Positions 26,391 through 34,621 are shown, numbered from the stretch's first letter. The stretch: DNA of 64,000 nt from Streptomyces sp. NRRL S-337 (GCF_000720175.1 NZ_JOIX01000001.1:186001-250000), one strand, 5' to 3'. The notes: a model not told the origin generated them from the letters alone. Program-made: numbers and translations.

Positions 26391-26414
26391 CCTTCTCGTC
26401 CGGGGGCACCCCGA

Positions 26415-26996
26415 TCAACCGGCGGCCTCCTCCTCGACCTTGCCCTCGCCCTCGTCCTGCTCCACGTCCATGCGACGGAACTCCTCATACACAGCCGTCC
26501 CCGGCTCCGCCACGTACACCTCGAAGCCCGACCAGTCGGTGTCGTGGAACTCGCGAAAGAACAGGTTGGCGATGCTGTCGTTGATCTCGACCCCGACCAC
26601 CTGGAGGGCCGGTATCCGGAACGGCTTTTCACGCGGCCAAGGCTCGTCGCCCTCGTCGTCCAGGTGGATGTCGATGCCGAGCAACGGAAGGTCGTCCGAG
26701 GCGAAGGTTTCGGCGTCTGCCAGATAGAGGTGGTCGTAAGACAGGTCGTGGCCGGTGTAGGGAGCCGCAGCGAGCACCATGTCAGGGCCCAGCCCCCGGT
26801 ACTTCTCCTTGTCGACCGGAGTGACGTACGAGACGGCACGGTCGTAGGCGCAGACGTCCTCTGAGCCTTCCTCGTGCGTGACCGGCAGCTCCAAGGCCTG
26901 CAACAGCCGCTCCCAGCCGGCGGGGTCGGTGAAGTCGGTCCGGAGGACGGGAGCGGCGTCCGTGCGGGGCAGCTTCGGCATGTGATGACGCTTCAT
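26415..26996 (-). CDS. Hypothetical soluble protein (DUF6924-like)
   Basis: The product, from the ATG at 26996, has 193 acidic residues. It shows a conserved-looking core: TDFTDPAGWERLLQALELP, AYDRAVSYVTPVD, DHLYLADAETFASDDLPLLG, and FRIPALQVVGVEINDSIANL. Only short runs are quoted here because the family has no known catalytic motif. The pattern matches DUF6924-type proteins, which are thought to be small cytoplasmic proteins of unknown role. The C-terminal tail is a Glu-rich stretch (DEGEGKVEEEAAG). A downstream ATG at 26981 is also possible. It is convergent with the beta-helix gene. Confidence 0.75.
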   Translation of the reverse strand: MKRHHMPKLPRTDAAPVLRTDFTDPAGWERLLQALELPVTHEEGSEDVCAYDRAVSYVTPVDKEKYRGLGPDMVLAAAPYTGHDLSYDHLYLADAETFASDDLPLLGIDIHLDDEGDEPWPREKPFRIPALQVVGVEINDSIANLFFREFHDTDWSGFEVYVAEPGTAVYEEFRRMDVEQDEGEGKVEEEAAG

Positions 26997-27219
26997 GTGG
27001 TGGACCCTAGCGCCGGGCACTGACAGCGCGAGGGGCGCGCGACCAGGCCGAGCGCCGCCGCAGGGCGAGTGATGATCTCCGTGATACCTTCGGCGTCGCC
27101 GTGCACCACTGCACATTCGAGGAGGTGAGTCCGATCAACACTGTGACACGTCGGGACTCCCTCCTTCGCATGGCCTAGGGAGCGCCCGCACCAGGCATCC
27201 CGAAAGGCTTGAAACGCTG

Positions 27220-27700
27220 ATGCGCTTCACCTCTCAGACGTCGTCGGACGGCGTCACCGAACAGTTCTTCACCCTCGACGAGATCCCCGGCGTGCTGTGG
27301 ACGCCGGAAGACGCCCGCGGTACTCGTCCCCGCCCCCTGATACTGCTGGGCCACGGCGGCAGGCAGCACAAGACCGCCCCTGGCACCGTGGCCCGCGCCC
27401 GCCACTACGCCGCCGCGGGTTTCGCCGTCGTCGCGATCGACGCGCGCCCCACCACGGCGACCGGCCCAAGGGCGAGGAGTTCGGCCGGATCGCGGCCGGA
27501 ATGCGGGCCGGCATGGTGCGTTCCTGGTCCAGTGGGACGACCAGATGGTGCCGCGGGACCAGAGCCTGGCATTGTTCGACGCCTTGGCCTCGGCCGAGAA
27601 GACGCTGCACGCCAACCCCGGCAAGCACGGCGAGGTGCCGTCGTTCGAAGTCGACAGCTCGCTGCGGTTCTTCGCACGGCATCTGAGGCACGGCATCTGA
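27220..27700 (+). pseudogene. Alpha/beta hydrolase, broken by frameshift and internal deletion
   Basis: The first ~75 codons are intact (EIPGVLWTPEDARG, LILLGHGGRQHKTAPG, AAAGFAVVAIDA). The frame then shifts: the expected PGHGDRPKGEEFGRIAAG segment reads in another frame from about 27441. A second jump near 27520 enters the C-terminal part in the third frame (FLVQWDDQMVPRDQSLALFD, then EKTLHANPGKHGEVPSFEVD, ending FFARHLRHGI). The nucleophile elbow between them is missing, so the catalytic serine is lost. The gene is inactive. A 14-bp hairpin follows 24 bases after the old stop. Confidence 0.85.
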
Positions 27701-27723
27701 GCTGACGCGAGGGCGTAGTGCTC

Positions 27724-27760
27724 GACGCGCCGGCCGGAGCTCGTTCCCGGCCGGCGCGTC
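27724..27760. terminator. Strong hairpin terminator
   Basis: Perfect 14-base GC-rich arms (27724-27737 and 27747-27760) surround a 9-base loop, between the hydrolase pseudogene and the convergent gene ending at 27838. It can serve both directions. Confidence 0.85.
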
Positions 27761-27837
27761 CGGACCTGGACCGTGCGGCATCACCTGCAGGGCCGCCATC
27801 ACCGGTAAAGATGTGCCGTCCCCAGTAGGGAGCACCC

Positions 27838-28449
27838 TCACTGGTAGGGGCCGCCCCGGTAGAACCTGCTTCCGCCCGAACGCGGCCGGTCGTCTCTGCG
27901 ATGCGCGGCGTCGGACCGCTCATCCGGCGCCGAGCGCTCGGCAAGGGCGCGCAACCTTCCCAAGCCGGCCAGGACTTCGGGGCGGTGGTCGGCCCGCTTC
28001 AGCCACACGGGGAGCCGTGGGAACATCGCCATCGTCGGCGAAGCGGTGTGTTGCCGCAGCACTGCGCTGACATAGGCGGCCAGCTCATCGATGTGCTCCT
28101 CGTTGTACGCCCACAGGATGTGCCCGGCACAACGGGTCTGCAGCCACAACGGCTGCCGGAAGAACGGATCCTCGGTGCCGCCCAGCGCCGCGCCCACGAG
28201 TGCGGCGCCCTGCACCTCGGCCTCCCATTCACCGGTGGCCCCGCACACCGCGCACACGAGACGGCGCGGCATGAACATCAGCTCACTGAAATACCGAGGT
28301 GCCTCAAGGCCCGGCCTGAGTATGACGATTGCGCGGCCTCCACACCGCGGGCACACCACCAGAATCCGGCCGGAGAACTGCGCCAGCCACCGTCCCCGGT
28401 CGGTGTGACGTGTCGGACCGCTCGACTCAGACTTCATGCCGAGCACCAT
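27838..28449 (-). CDS. Zinc-ribbon-containing conserved protein (203 aa)
   Basis: The ATG at 28449 follows GGGAG. Residues 30-75 contain two cysteine knuckles (VVCPRCGGRAIV and LVCAVCGATGEW), the pattern of a zinc ribbon. The central part (FFRQPLWLQTRCAGHILWAY, then NEEHIDELAAYVSAVLRQ) is typical of a widespread actinobacterial/proteobacterial family of unknown function often labelled TFIIB-type zinc ribbon protein. The C-terminal tail is Arg/Asp-rich and probably disordered. Zinc binding is inferred. The gene is transcribed alone. Confidence 0.85.
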   Translation of the reverse strand: MVLGMKSESSGPTRHTDRGRWLAQFSGRILVVCPRCGGRAIVILRPGLEAPRYFSELMFMPRRLVCAVCGATGEWEAEVQGAALVGAALGGTEDPFFRQPLWLQTRCAGHILWAYNEEHIDELAAYVSAVLRQHTASPTMAMFPRLPVWLKRADHRPEVLAGLGRLRALAERSAPDERSDAAHRRDDRPRSGGSRFYRGGPYQ

Positions 28450-28504
28450 GGCACATCTCCCAGCAGTCCATTTGGCCGGCCACTGCCCTGATGGTCGGCC
28501 CAGG

Positions 28505-28834
28505 TCAGCAGGTGGCCGGGTCCGGATATGCGTCCGGGGGCAGGTTGTGGATCAGCTGTGTCCAGTGGTTGCGCCGGCTCAGTGCGCACAGGTGGGCTGC
28601 GGTGGCGTCCGTGTCGGTGTCCCACAGTCGTACGGATCCGTCGTCGCTCGCGGTGGCGAGTGTGCGGCCGTCGGGACCGAAATCCACCTTCGTCACGGTG
28701 CCGGCGTGCCCGGTGAGGACGGCCGCTGTCCGGTGGGTGGCCATGTCCCACAGGCGTACGGTCCTGTCGAGGCCTGCGGTGGCCAGGGTGTGCCCGTCGG
28801 GGCTGAAGGCGGCTGCGAGGACAGCGCGGGCACC
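28505..28834 (-). pseudogene. WD40-repeat protein, C-terminal remnant
   Basis: The leftward frame carries two WD40 blades (AAAFSPDGHTLATAGLDRTV, RLWDMATHR; KVDFGPDGRTLATASDDGSV, RLWDTDTD) and the family's C-terminal tail, ending at 28505. Upstream of about 28834 the frame is open but unrelated in sequence. A normal WD40 or WD40-kinase protein would have many more blades and an N-terminal domain. It is a 5'-truncated remnant meeting another truncated gene at the same point. Confidence 0.8.
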
Positions 28835-29014
28835 TTGCCCGCCAACCTTGAGGTCAAGATCCTCAGGCACAACCAGACGACCCACTGGGACAAGATTCAG
28901 CTGTTCAAGAAGGTCGGCAAGCTGAAGAAGGGCACCACGGGATACCTCCACTGGGCGAACGACGACGCCCCGATCTGCCTGCCCCACTACCGGCAGCCCT
29001 GCAACGTCTGGTGA
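28826..29014 (+). pseudogene. Unidentified gene, C-terminal remnant
   Basis: About 60 codons read as protein (LEVKILRHNQTTHWDKIQLF, KKVGKLKKGTTGYLHWANDD, APICLPHYRQPCNVW) and end at a stop followed by a strong hairpin. The GC content is a little lower than its neighbours. The two cysteines near the end could pair. No start or ribosome binding site is visible, and the frame loses coding character at the same place where the opposite-strand WD40 remnant ends. I do not recognise the family. Confidence 0.55.
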
Positions 29015-29047
29015 GGAACCCGCCACCGGCTGGGTGAAAGCCTGAAC

Positions 29048-29087
29048 GGACAGTTCGCCGCCCCGCGCACGGGGTGGCGAACTGTCC
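29048..29087 (+). terminator. Hairpin terminator after the remnant at 28826
   Basis: Arms of 12 bases (29048-29059 and 29076-29087), extended by a 5-bp inner stem with a 4-base loop, are followed by a TC-rich stretch. Confidence 0.8.
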
Positions 29088-29183
29088 TCTTGGACCTTTC
29101 TCCGGAAACCTTGAGTACGTGCCTCTTCGACTTGAGTAGGAGCCCCGATGCCCGGGTGGCACGGGCGGGCCAGGATGGCGGCC

Positions 29184-29534
29184 ATGACCGCACCCGATAC
29201 CCACGTCACTGACGCTCCCGTAGCGGCGACTGACCCGTTCGCGCCGTCCACCTCGGCAGTGCGCGCGTTCGCGGCCCTCGGCCTCTTGCTGCTCGTAGTT
29301 GCCTACGGGGCGTTCTTCATCATCGTCATGAATCAGGCCTACAGCGGCGACGGGGCAAGCGGGCCCCTGGTGGGTCTCGCCCAGGGGGCGATGGGCCTGT
29401 CCGCGGTCGTGGGGTTGTCGGCGCTTGCTCTGCCCGGCGATGGGATGAGCTACGCGGCGCGACGCGGAGCCGTATGGCTGCAGTACGCGCTGGCGCTCGC
29501 CGGTCCCGTGCTGGCGGCCATCGACTTCGCCTAG
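29184..29534 (+). CDS. Small integral membrane protein
   Basis: The protein of about 116 residues starts at MTAPDTHVTDAP (29184); ATGs at 29175 and 29148 are in frame. Three membrane segments are visible: FAALGLLLLVVAYGAFFIIV, AQGAMGLSAVVGLSALALP and WLQYALALAGPVLAAIDFA. There is a flexible Thr/Ala/Pro N-terminus and no catalytic motif. It precedes the dormancy-type module but is separated from the kinase by 349 bases holding two DevR-like boxes and a repeat tract, so it is probably a separate unit. Confidence 0.75.
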   Translation: MTAPDTHVTDAPVAATDPFAPSTSAVRAFAALGLLLLVVAYGAFFIIVMNQAYSGDGASGPLVGLAQGAMGLSAVVGLSALALPGDGMSYAARRGAVWLQYALALAGPVLAAIDFA

Positions 29535-29631
29535 GCCCACGAACGGCCGCCGCCGGGAAGGGCCATGGACACGGGGGAGACCGGCCCTTCCCGGCAGACA
29601 CATCTTGCGTCGGGGACCGCTACGGCCTCCA

Positions 29632-29645
29632 GGGCCGAACGGCCC
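29632..29645. promoter_or_regulatory. DevR/DosR-like box 1
   Basis: GGGCCGAACGGCCC. Identical 14-mers occur at 32900 and 34608. The outer GGG and CCC with a central A/T pair have the spacing of the mycobacterial DosR box. It lies upstream of the DevS-like kinase gene. Confidence 0.6.
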
Positions 29646-29675
29646 GCCTGCACCTCGCAGCCGGCCCTCAGCTGC

Positions 29676-29689
29676 GGGTCGTTCGGCCC
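29676..29689. promoter_or_regulatory. DevR/DosR-like box 2 (one mismatch)
   Basis: GGGTCGTTCGGCCC matches the reverse complement of box 1 at 13 of 14 bases and lies 44 bases from it, about four helical turns, as in paired DosR sites. Confidence 0.5.
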
Positions 29690-29790
29690 CCATCGCTGCC
29701 CCCATTGCGGCCCCCATCGCTGCCCCCATTGCGGCCTCCATCGCGGCCCCCGATGTGGCCTCCATCGCGGGCCCCGTTGCGGGCCCGTTC
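29690..29790. repeat. Degenerate ~12-bp tandem repeats
   Basis: About eight imperfect copies of a GCCCCCAT(C/T)GC(T/G)G-like unit fill the space between the second DevR-like box and the kinase gene. They make long open frames on both strands that I do not regard as coding. Confidence 0.75.
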
Positions 29791-29883
29791 GGATGGCCGG
29801 TCGGCACCGGTGCCGGGCGGTGCTGCCGTGCTGATCACGTACGCTGCCGCGCAGACGTACGGGATCTTTGGAGCAGCACGGTC

Positions 29884-31830
29884 ATGTCCGAATCGCAGCA
29901 TTACGCACCGGTCGGGAGCGGTCCGCACGGGCCCTGGCTCCATGAGCCGGACCGGATGCGCGGCCTGCTCGACGCCGTGATGAGCCTGGGGCGGGGGCTC
30001 GAACTCCCGCAGGTGCTCAGGGGGATCGTGGAGGCGGCGGTCACCCTCACCGACGCGGAATACGGGGCGCTCGGCGTGGTCGGGGACGGTCAGCTGGCAC
30101 AGTTCCTGCCCGTCGGGATGTCCGACGAGCTCATCGGGCTGATCGGCCGGACGCCGTGTGGCCGCGGCATCCTCGGGGAGCTGATCCGCAACCCGGCGCC
30201 GCTGCGGCTCACCGACCTGACCAGGCATCCGCACAGCTATGGGTTTCCGGCCAACCATCCGCCGATGCGGACCTTCCTCGGGGTGCCGGTCCGGGTCCGC
30301 GACGAGGTGTTCGGCAACCTCTACCTCACCGAGAAGCGGGGCGGCGGATCGTTCGACGCGGATGACGAAGCTGTGTTGACCACGCTGTCCACCGCGGCGG
30401 GAGTGGCGATCGACAACGCCCGCATGTACCACGAGAGCCGCCGCCGCGAACGGTGGCTGGAGGCACTGGGCGAGATCACCCGCAGTCTGCTGTCCGGCAC
30501 CGACGCCGACGAGGTGCTGCGGCTGATCGCGGAGCGCGCGCAGGAGGTCGCCGGCGCGGACAGTGCGGCGGTCCTGCTGCCGGTGTCCCCGCCCTCGCCG
30601 TCGTCTCCGCCCCCGCCCTCGCCGTCGTCCCCTCCCTCGTCCTCGGCGCCGTTCCCTCTCTCGTCCTCGTCCACGCCCCCGTCCTCGGCCTCGTCCGTGG
30701 GCCAACTGACGGTGGCGGTGGCGTGCGGTGCGGGCGCGAGCCGGATCCTCGGCTTGCCCGTGCCGGTTGACGGTTCGCTGCCCGGGGCAGCCGTCCGCAG
30801 CGGCCGGCCGGTGGTCAGTGCCGACCTGCGGTCCGATCCCCGGGCGTACCCGCTGGGCCAGGATGCGGCCGGGGACGGGGCGGTGGAGCCGTCCGTGGGG
30901 GAACTGCCGGAGAGGGCGTCCATGGGGGAGGAGGCGTTCAGTACGGAGGAGGGGCCGAAGGGCGAGGAGGCGTCCAAAGGCGAGGAAGCGTCCAAGGGCG
31001 AGGAGCTGAACGGCGCCGCCCTGAGCGGGGAGCCTGTAGAGGTGGACGGGCCGACGGTCGCCGTCCCGCTCCGGGTGGACACCGGCCGTGGTGCACTGCG
31101 GCTGAGCCGCCTGGCCGGCCGGCCCGCCTTCGACGACGCCGAGGTCACCCTGATATCGGGCTTCGCCGACCAGGCCGTGATCGCTCTGGAACTCGCCCGC
31201 CGGCGGGCCGAGTCGGAGGAACTGACGGTCCTCCACGACCGCGACCGGATCGCCCGAGATCTGCACGACCTCGCCATTCAGCGACTGTTCGCCACCGGCA
31301 TCACGCTGCAGAGCGCGACCCGGCTGATCGACCACCCGGAGGCCGCCGAACGGGTCGGCCGCGCGGTCAACGACCTGGACACCACCATCAAGATCATCCG
31401 GTCCACCATCTTCGGCCTGCGTACCACCGGGGAGGCCAAGGACGGCCGTGGTCTCCGCCGCGATCTGACCGACACCGTGCAGCAGGCGGCCGGTCCCCTC
31501 GGCTTCACCCCGGCGCTGCGGATCGACGGCCCGGTGGACGCAGCGGTCCCCGATGACCTGACCGGCCACCTCGTGGCAGTGGCCGCCGAGGCCCTCAGCA
31601 ACGCCGCCCGGCACGCCCAGGCCCGCCACCTGGACGTGACGTTGTCGGTGACGGCGGACACGGTGACGCTGGCGGTGACGGACGACGGGGTGGGGGTTGG
31701 GGACGCACCACACACCGGAGGGCTGGCCAACATGCGGTCCCGAGCCGAGATGCACGGCGGCCGGCTGACCCTCGAACGGCCGGAGGGCGGTGGCACCCGT
31801 ATCGTCTGGCGGGTACCGCTGCCCGACTGA
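29884..31830 (+). CDS. GAF-domain sensor kinase, DevS/DosT-like
   Basis: The product of 648 residues starts at ATG 29884 with GGAG upstream. The first GAF domain (about 28-175) carries LTDAEYGALGVV, HPHSYGFPANHPPMRTFLG and YLTEKRGGGSF, as in haem-binding GAF-A of DevS. A second GAF domain follows but is interrupted by a Pro/Ser tract (near 235-275) and a GEEASK repeat (near 358-375). The HisKA_3 site is H461 in RIARDLHDLAIQRLFATG, and HATPase motifs are EALSNAARHA and VTDDGVGVG. Mycobacterial DevS senses oxygen, NO or CO through haem in GAF-A; haem binding here is inferred. The convergent DevR-like gene is the likely partner. Confidence 0.93.
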   Translation: MSESQHYAPVGSGPHGPWLHEPDRMRGLLDAVMSLGRGLELPQVLRGIVEAAVTLTDAEYGALGVVGDGQLAQFLPVGMSDELIGLIGRTPCGRGILGELIRNPAPLRLTDLTRHPHSYGFPANHPPMRTFLGVPVRVRDEVFGNLYLTEKRGGGSFDADDEAVLTTLSTAAGVAIDNARMYHESRRRERWLEALGEITRSLLSGTDADEVLRLIAERAQEVAGADSAAVLLPVSPPSPSSPPPPSPSSPPSSSAPFPLSSSSTPPSSASSVGQLTVAVACGAGASRILGLPVPVDGSLPGAAVRSGRPVVSADLRSDPRAYPLGQDAAGDGAVEPSVGELPERASMGEEAFSTEEGPKGEEASKGEEASKGEELNGAALSGEPVEVDGPTVAVPLRVDTGRGALRLSRLAGRPAFDDAEVTLISGFADQAVIALELARRRAESEELTVLHDRDRIARDLHDLAIQRLFATGITLQSATRLIDHPEAAERVGRAVNDLDTTIKIIRSTIFGLRTTGEAKDGRGLRRDLTDTVQQAAGPLGFTPALRIDGPVDAAVPDDLTGHLVAVAAEALSNAARHAQARHLDVTLSVTADTVTLAVTDDGVGVGDAPHTGGLANMRSRAEMHGGRLTLERPEGGGTRIVWRVPLPD

Positions 31831-31844
31831 GCCGATCCGTTTCC

Positions 31845-31975
31845 GGTGTCGTGCCGAACGAGTGGATCCGCACCCGTGCCGAACGAGCGGATCCGCTCCC
31901 GTTGCCGGTCCGACTGCGCTGATCCGCTCCCGCTGCCGGACCGGCTCAGCGCCCCGTTCCCGCCGTCCGGTGCCG
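31845..31975. repeat. Degenerate ~25-30-bp repeats between convergent genes
   Basis: Three to four imperfect copies of a unit containing TGCCGAACGAG and GGATCCGC(T/A)CCCG lie between the kinase stop (31830) and the response regulator stop (31979). No hairpin terminator was evident. Confidence 0.6.
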
Positions 31976-31978
31976 CAG

Positions 31979-32815
31979 TTACGGTCGTGGTCCCTTCAGC
32001 CGTTCGGCGACCATCGCCGCCTGGACCCGGCGGCCCACCCCCAGCTTGGACAGGATCGCGGACACCCGGTTCTTGACCGTCTTCTCCGAAAGGAACAGGC
32101 GGTCCGCGATCTGGCGGTTCGTCAGGCCGAGGCCGATCAGGTCCAGCACCTCCCGTTCGCGGGGCGAGAGCCGGTCGAGTTCGGACGACTGCGTCTCCGT
32201 CCCCGTCCCCGTTCCCGTCTCCGTGTGGGCCGTCTGGCTTCGGCCCGGGGCGCGCAGTCGTTCCATCACCCGCGTCGCGGTGCGCGGATCCAGCATCGAC
32301 TGCCCCGCCGCGACCGTACGGACCGCGTGCACCAGCGCAGGGCCGTCGATCTGCTTGAGCACATAGCCGGACGCACCGGCCATGATGGCGTCGAACAGCG
32401 CCTCGTCGTCGTCGAAGGACGTCAGCATCAGGCAGGCAAGATCAGGGACGCGGGCCCGTAACTCCCGGCAGACCTCAACCCCTTCGTGGTCGCCGCCGGG
32501 CCCGTCGGTGCCGCCCAGCCGGACATCGAGGACGGCCACCTGCGGCCGGACCGCCGGCACCCGGGCGAGGGCCTGCCGGGCGTTCCCCGCCTCCCCGACG
32601 ACCACGATGTCCTCCTCCGCCTCCAGCAGGTCCCGCACACCGCGGCGGACGACCTCGTGGTCGTCGAGGATGAAGACGCGCAGCGGCGCCTCCGGGGCGC
32701 TGACGGGTGTGGCGCTGACAGATGTGGTGCTGACAGGCGTGGCGGTTGCAGGGGCAGGGACAAGGGTGGTGGGGGCTGGGGTGGTGAGGGCAGGGTGAAG
32801 GGGCTGCTGGTTCAT
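31979..32815 (-). CDS. NarL-family response regulator, DevR/DosR-like
   Basis: The product has 278 residues from the ATG at 32815. Residues 1-43 are an unusual Pro/Thr/Val/Ser tract (TTPAPTTLVPAPATATP, then STTSVSATPVSA). The receiver domain follows, with VFILDDHEVVRRG, the phospho-acceptor D97 in VAVLDVRLGG, and SGYVLKQIDG. The LuxR-type domain at the C-terminus reads LSPREREVLDLIGLGLTNRQ, LSEKTVKNRVSAILSKLGVG. The order and the KTVKNRVS helix match DevR/DosR. It is divergent from the flavohaemoglobin-like gene with an identical DevR-like box in between, and convergent with the DevS-like kinase. Confidence 0.93.
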   Translation of the reverse strand: MNQQPLHPALTTPAPTTLVPAPATATPVSTTSVSATPVSAPEAPLRVFILDDHEVVRRGVRDLLEAEEDIVVVGEAGNARQALARVPAVRPQVAVLDVRLGGTDGPGGDHEGVEVCRELRARVPDLACLMLTSFDDDEALFDAIMAGASGYVLKQIDGPALVHAVRTVAAGQSMLDPRTATRVMERLRAPGRSQTAHTETGTGTGTETQSSELDRLSPREREVLDLIGLGLTNRQIADRLFLSEKTVKNRVSAILSKLGVGRRVQAAMVAERLKGPRP

Positions 32816-32899
32816 GCACGCTCGCTCTGTGGTTCTCGCGGATCGGCGGGGCACGAGGGTCCCGACCACGAGGTTCGTCGGGCCCGGCGACCGGCGCAA

Positions 32900-32913
32900 G
32901 GGCCGAACGGCCC
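32900..32913. promoter_or_regulatory. DevR/DosR-like box 3
   Basis: GGGCCGAACGGCCC, identical to box 1, lies 71 bases upstream of the flavohaemoglobin-like gene and 85 bases upstream of the divergent DevR-like gene. It could serve both. Confidence 0.7.
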
Positions 32914-32983
32914 TGGGGAGCAGGGGCCTTCGGGCATGGCGCCGCGTTGCGATACTGACGCCCCCGTTCAGGAGGTCGATCCC

Positions 32984-34414
32984 ATGCCGCAGTCCTGCCA
33001 GCCCACGCGTCCCGTTCCGTCCGCGCGTCCCGTTCCGTCTGCTTCATCCGCCCCGTCCGCGCCGTCCGGACGGTCAGCCCCGGGCACCGTCGGCGGCGAG
33101 TACCACGCCCTGCTCGCCCGGCACGACGCCATGCGGCTGCGGCGGCGCATCCTCGGTCAGGGCCGGGCACCCGCACAGGACTTAACGTCCGCCTCCTACG
33201 ACGGTGCCGCGGACCAGCGGCTGATCACCCAGTACCTCGACCTGGTCACACCCTTCGGCGACCTGATCGCCCGCCTCTACGACGAAATGTTCGCCCGGTG
33301 GCCTTACTTGCGGTCGCTGTTCCCCGCGTCCATGGACTTCCAGCGTGCGCATCTGGCCCGCGCCTTCTGGTACTTGATCGAAAACCTGCACCGCCCCGCC
33401 GAGGTGGCCGCCTACTTCCGGCAGCTCGGCCATGACCACCGCAAGCTCGGGGTGCGCCCGGCGCACTACGAGGCGTTCGAGACCGCGCTGTGTGCGGCGC
33501 TGCGGCGCACCGCCGGGCCCCGCTGGGTCGAGGCGGTGGAAGAGGCGTGGGTGCGGATGGTGCGGTTCGCTGTGGCGTCGATGGTCGAGGGCGCCGACGC
33601 CGCCCTCGCCGAACCCCCGTCTTGGCAGGGCACGGTGACCGCCCACGAGCGGCGCCGCCCGGACCTCGCCGTACTGCGGGTCCGGCTGCACGAGCCGTAC
33701 CCGTACCGAGCCGGACAGTTCGCGGCGGTCGAGTCCCCGCGGATGCCGCAGGCGTGGCGGCACTATTCCTTCGCGTCGGCGCCCGGGCCCGAGGGCGAGG
33801 CGGTCTTCCACGTGCGGCGGACCGGCCCCGGCGGGGTCAGCGCGGCGCTGGTCGACGGCACCCGGGTCGGCGACATCCTGCGGCTGGGTCCGGCGCACGG
33901 CACGATGACGCTCCAGGACGAGGACCGTTCCCGCGATCTGCTCATGGTGGCGGGCGGCACGGGCTGGGCGCCGATCAAGGCGCTGCTGGAGGAGTGGGCG
34001 GGCCGTCGCCGCGGGGCCGACGGGCTTCCGCCGCGCCCGGCCGGCCGGGTCCACCTCTTCGTCGGCGCCCGCAGCCGCGCCGAGCTCTATGACGCCGCCG
34101 CACTCAACCGATGGGCGGCACGGCACGACCGGCTGCGGGTGGTTCGGGTGCTGGACGAGGATGTCGTCCCGGGCAGCGAAGACTCGCCGGCCGGGTACGG
34201 CCCGCACGCGGACGCCGTCCCGGGGAGTGCCGACCCGTCGGCCGGGTACGGCCCGCTGGCCGAGGCGGTGGCGCGGGACGGGCACTGGTCGCCGCACCTC
34301 GCCTTCATCAGCGGTCCGGCGGCCATGGTCGGCACCACCGTCGCGCGGCTGACCGCGGCCGGCATGCCGGCCGACCACATCCGCTACGACCCGGTGCCGG
34401 ACCGCACCCTTTGA
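32984..34414 (+). CDS. Flavohaemoglobin-like protein (globin + FAD/NAD reductase)
   Basis: The ATG follows an ideal AGGAGG. The 476-residue protein starts with a Pro/Ser-rich stretch (PVPSARPVPSASSAPSAPSG). The globin domain spans about 75-205 (LYDEMFARWPYLRSLFP), with the likely proximal H152 in LGHDHRKLGV. A ferredoxin-reductase domain follows with the flavin motif WRHYSFASAP and the nicotinamide motif VAGGTGWAPIKALLEEW. Flavohaemoglobins dioxygenate NO to nitrate or act as oxygen-linked reductases. A 51-base in-frame tandem duplication lies inside the NAD domain (34166-34267). The DevR-like box upstream fits induction by hypoxia or NO (inference). Confidence 0.92.
   Translation: MPQSCQPTRPVPSARPVPSASSAPSAPSGRSAPGTVGGEYHALLARHDAMRLRRRILGQGRAPAQDLTSASYDGAADQRLITQYLDLVTPFGDLIARLYDEMFARWPYLRSLFPASMDFQRAHLARAFWYLIENLHRPAEVAAYFRQLGHDHRKLGVRPAHYEAFETALCAALRRTAGPRWVEAVEEAWVRMVRFAVASMVEGADAALAEPPSWQGTVTAHERRRPDLAVLRVRLHEPYPYRAGQFAAVESPRMPQAWRHYSFASAPGPEGEAVFHVRRTGPGGVSAALVDGTRVGDILRLGPAHGTMTLQDEDRSRDLLMVAGGTGWAPIKALLEEWAGRRRGADGLPPRPAGRVHLFVGARSRAELYDAAALNRWAARHDRLRVVRVLDEDVVPGSEDSPAGYGPHADAVPGSADPSAGYGPLAEAVARDGHWSPHLAFISGPAAMVGTTVARLTAAGMPADHIRYDPVPDRTL
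34166..34267 (+). repeat. 51-bp tandem duplication inside the flavohaemoglobin-like gene
   Basis: Units 34166-34216 and 34217-34267 encode VPGSEDSPAGYGPHADA and VPGSADPSAGYGPLAEA, 13 of 17 residues identical. The duplication keeps the frame and adds one unit to a surface loop of the NAD-binding domain. Confidence 0.9.
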
Positions 34415-34607
34415 CCCCGCCGACCGGCCGCTGCGCGGCGTACCCGACAGCTGCAGAGGGAGCGGTGAGCGGATCGGGAGACGGGCGGTGAGCGGAGCGT
34501 CCAACGGGCGGTGACTGGCGCGGCGGATGAGCGGTGACTGCCCGCGGCGGGGTGACGCCGATCGAGGTGATGCCAACCGGGCCCGGCCAGTCACGCACTC
34601 CCGCGAC

Positions 34608-34621
34608 GGGCCGAACGGCCC
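34608..34621. promoter_or_regulatory. DevR/DosR-like box 4
   Basis: GGGCCGAACGGCCC, identical to boxes 1 and 3, lies 79 bases upstream of the PNPOx-fold gene start. Confidence 0.7.

Noticed and set aside
27122-27178. 17-codon frame after GAGGAG upstream of the hydrolase pseudogene
   Set aside because: The ribosome binding site abuts the GTG and the peptide has no attenuator features or conserved residues.
28905-29807. 300-codon leftward frame with MGAAMGAAMG repeats
   Set aside because: The repeats come from the non-coding tandem tract at 29690-29790, and the frame overlaps a better rightward gene.
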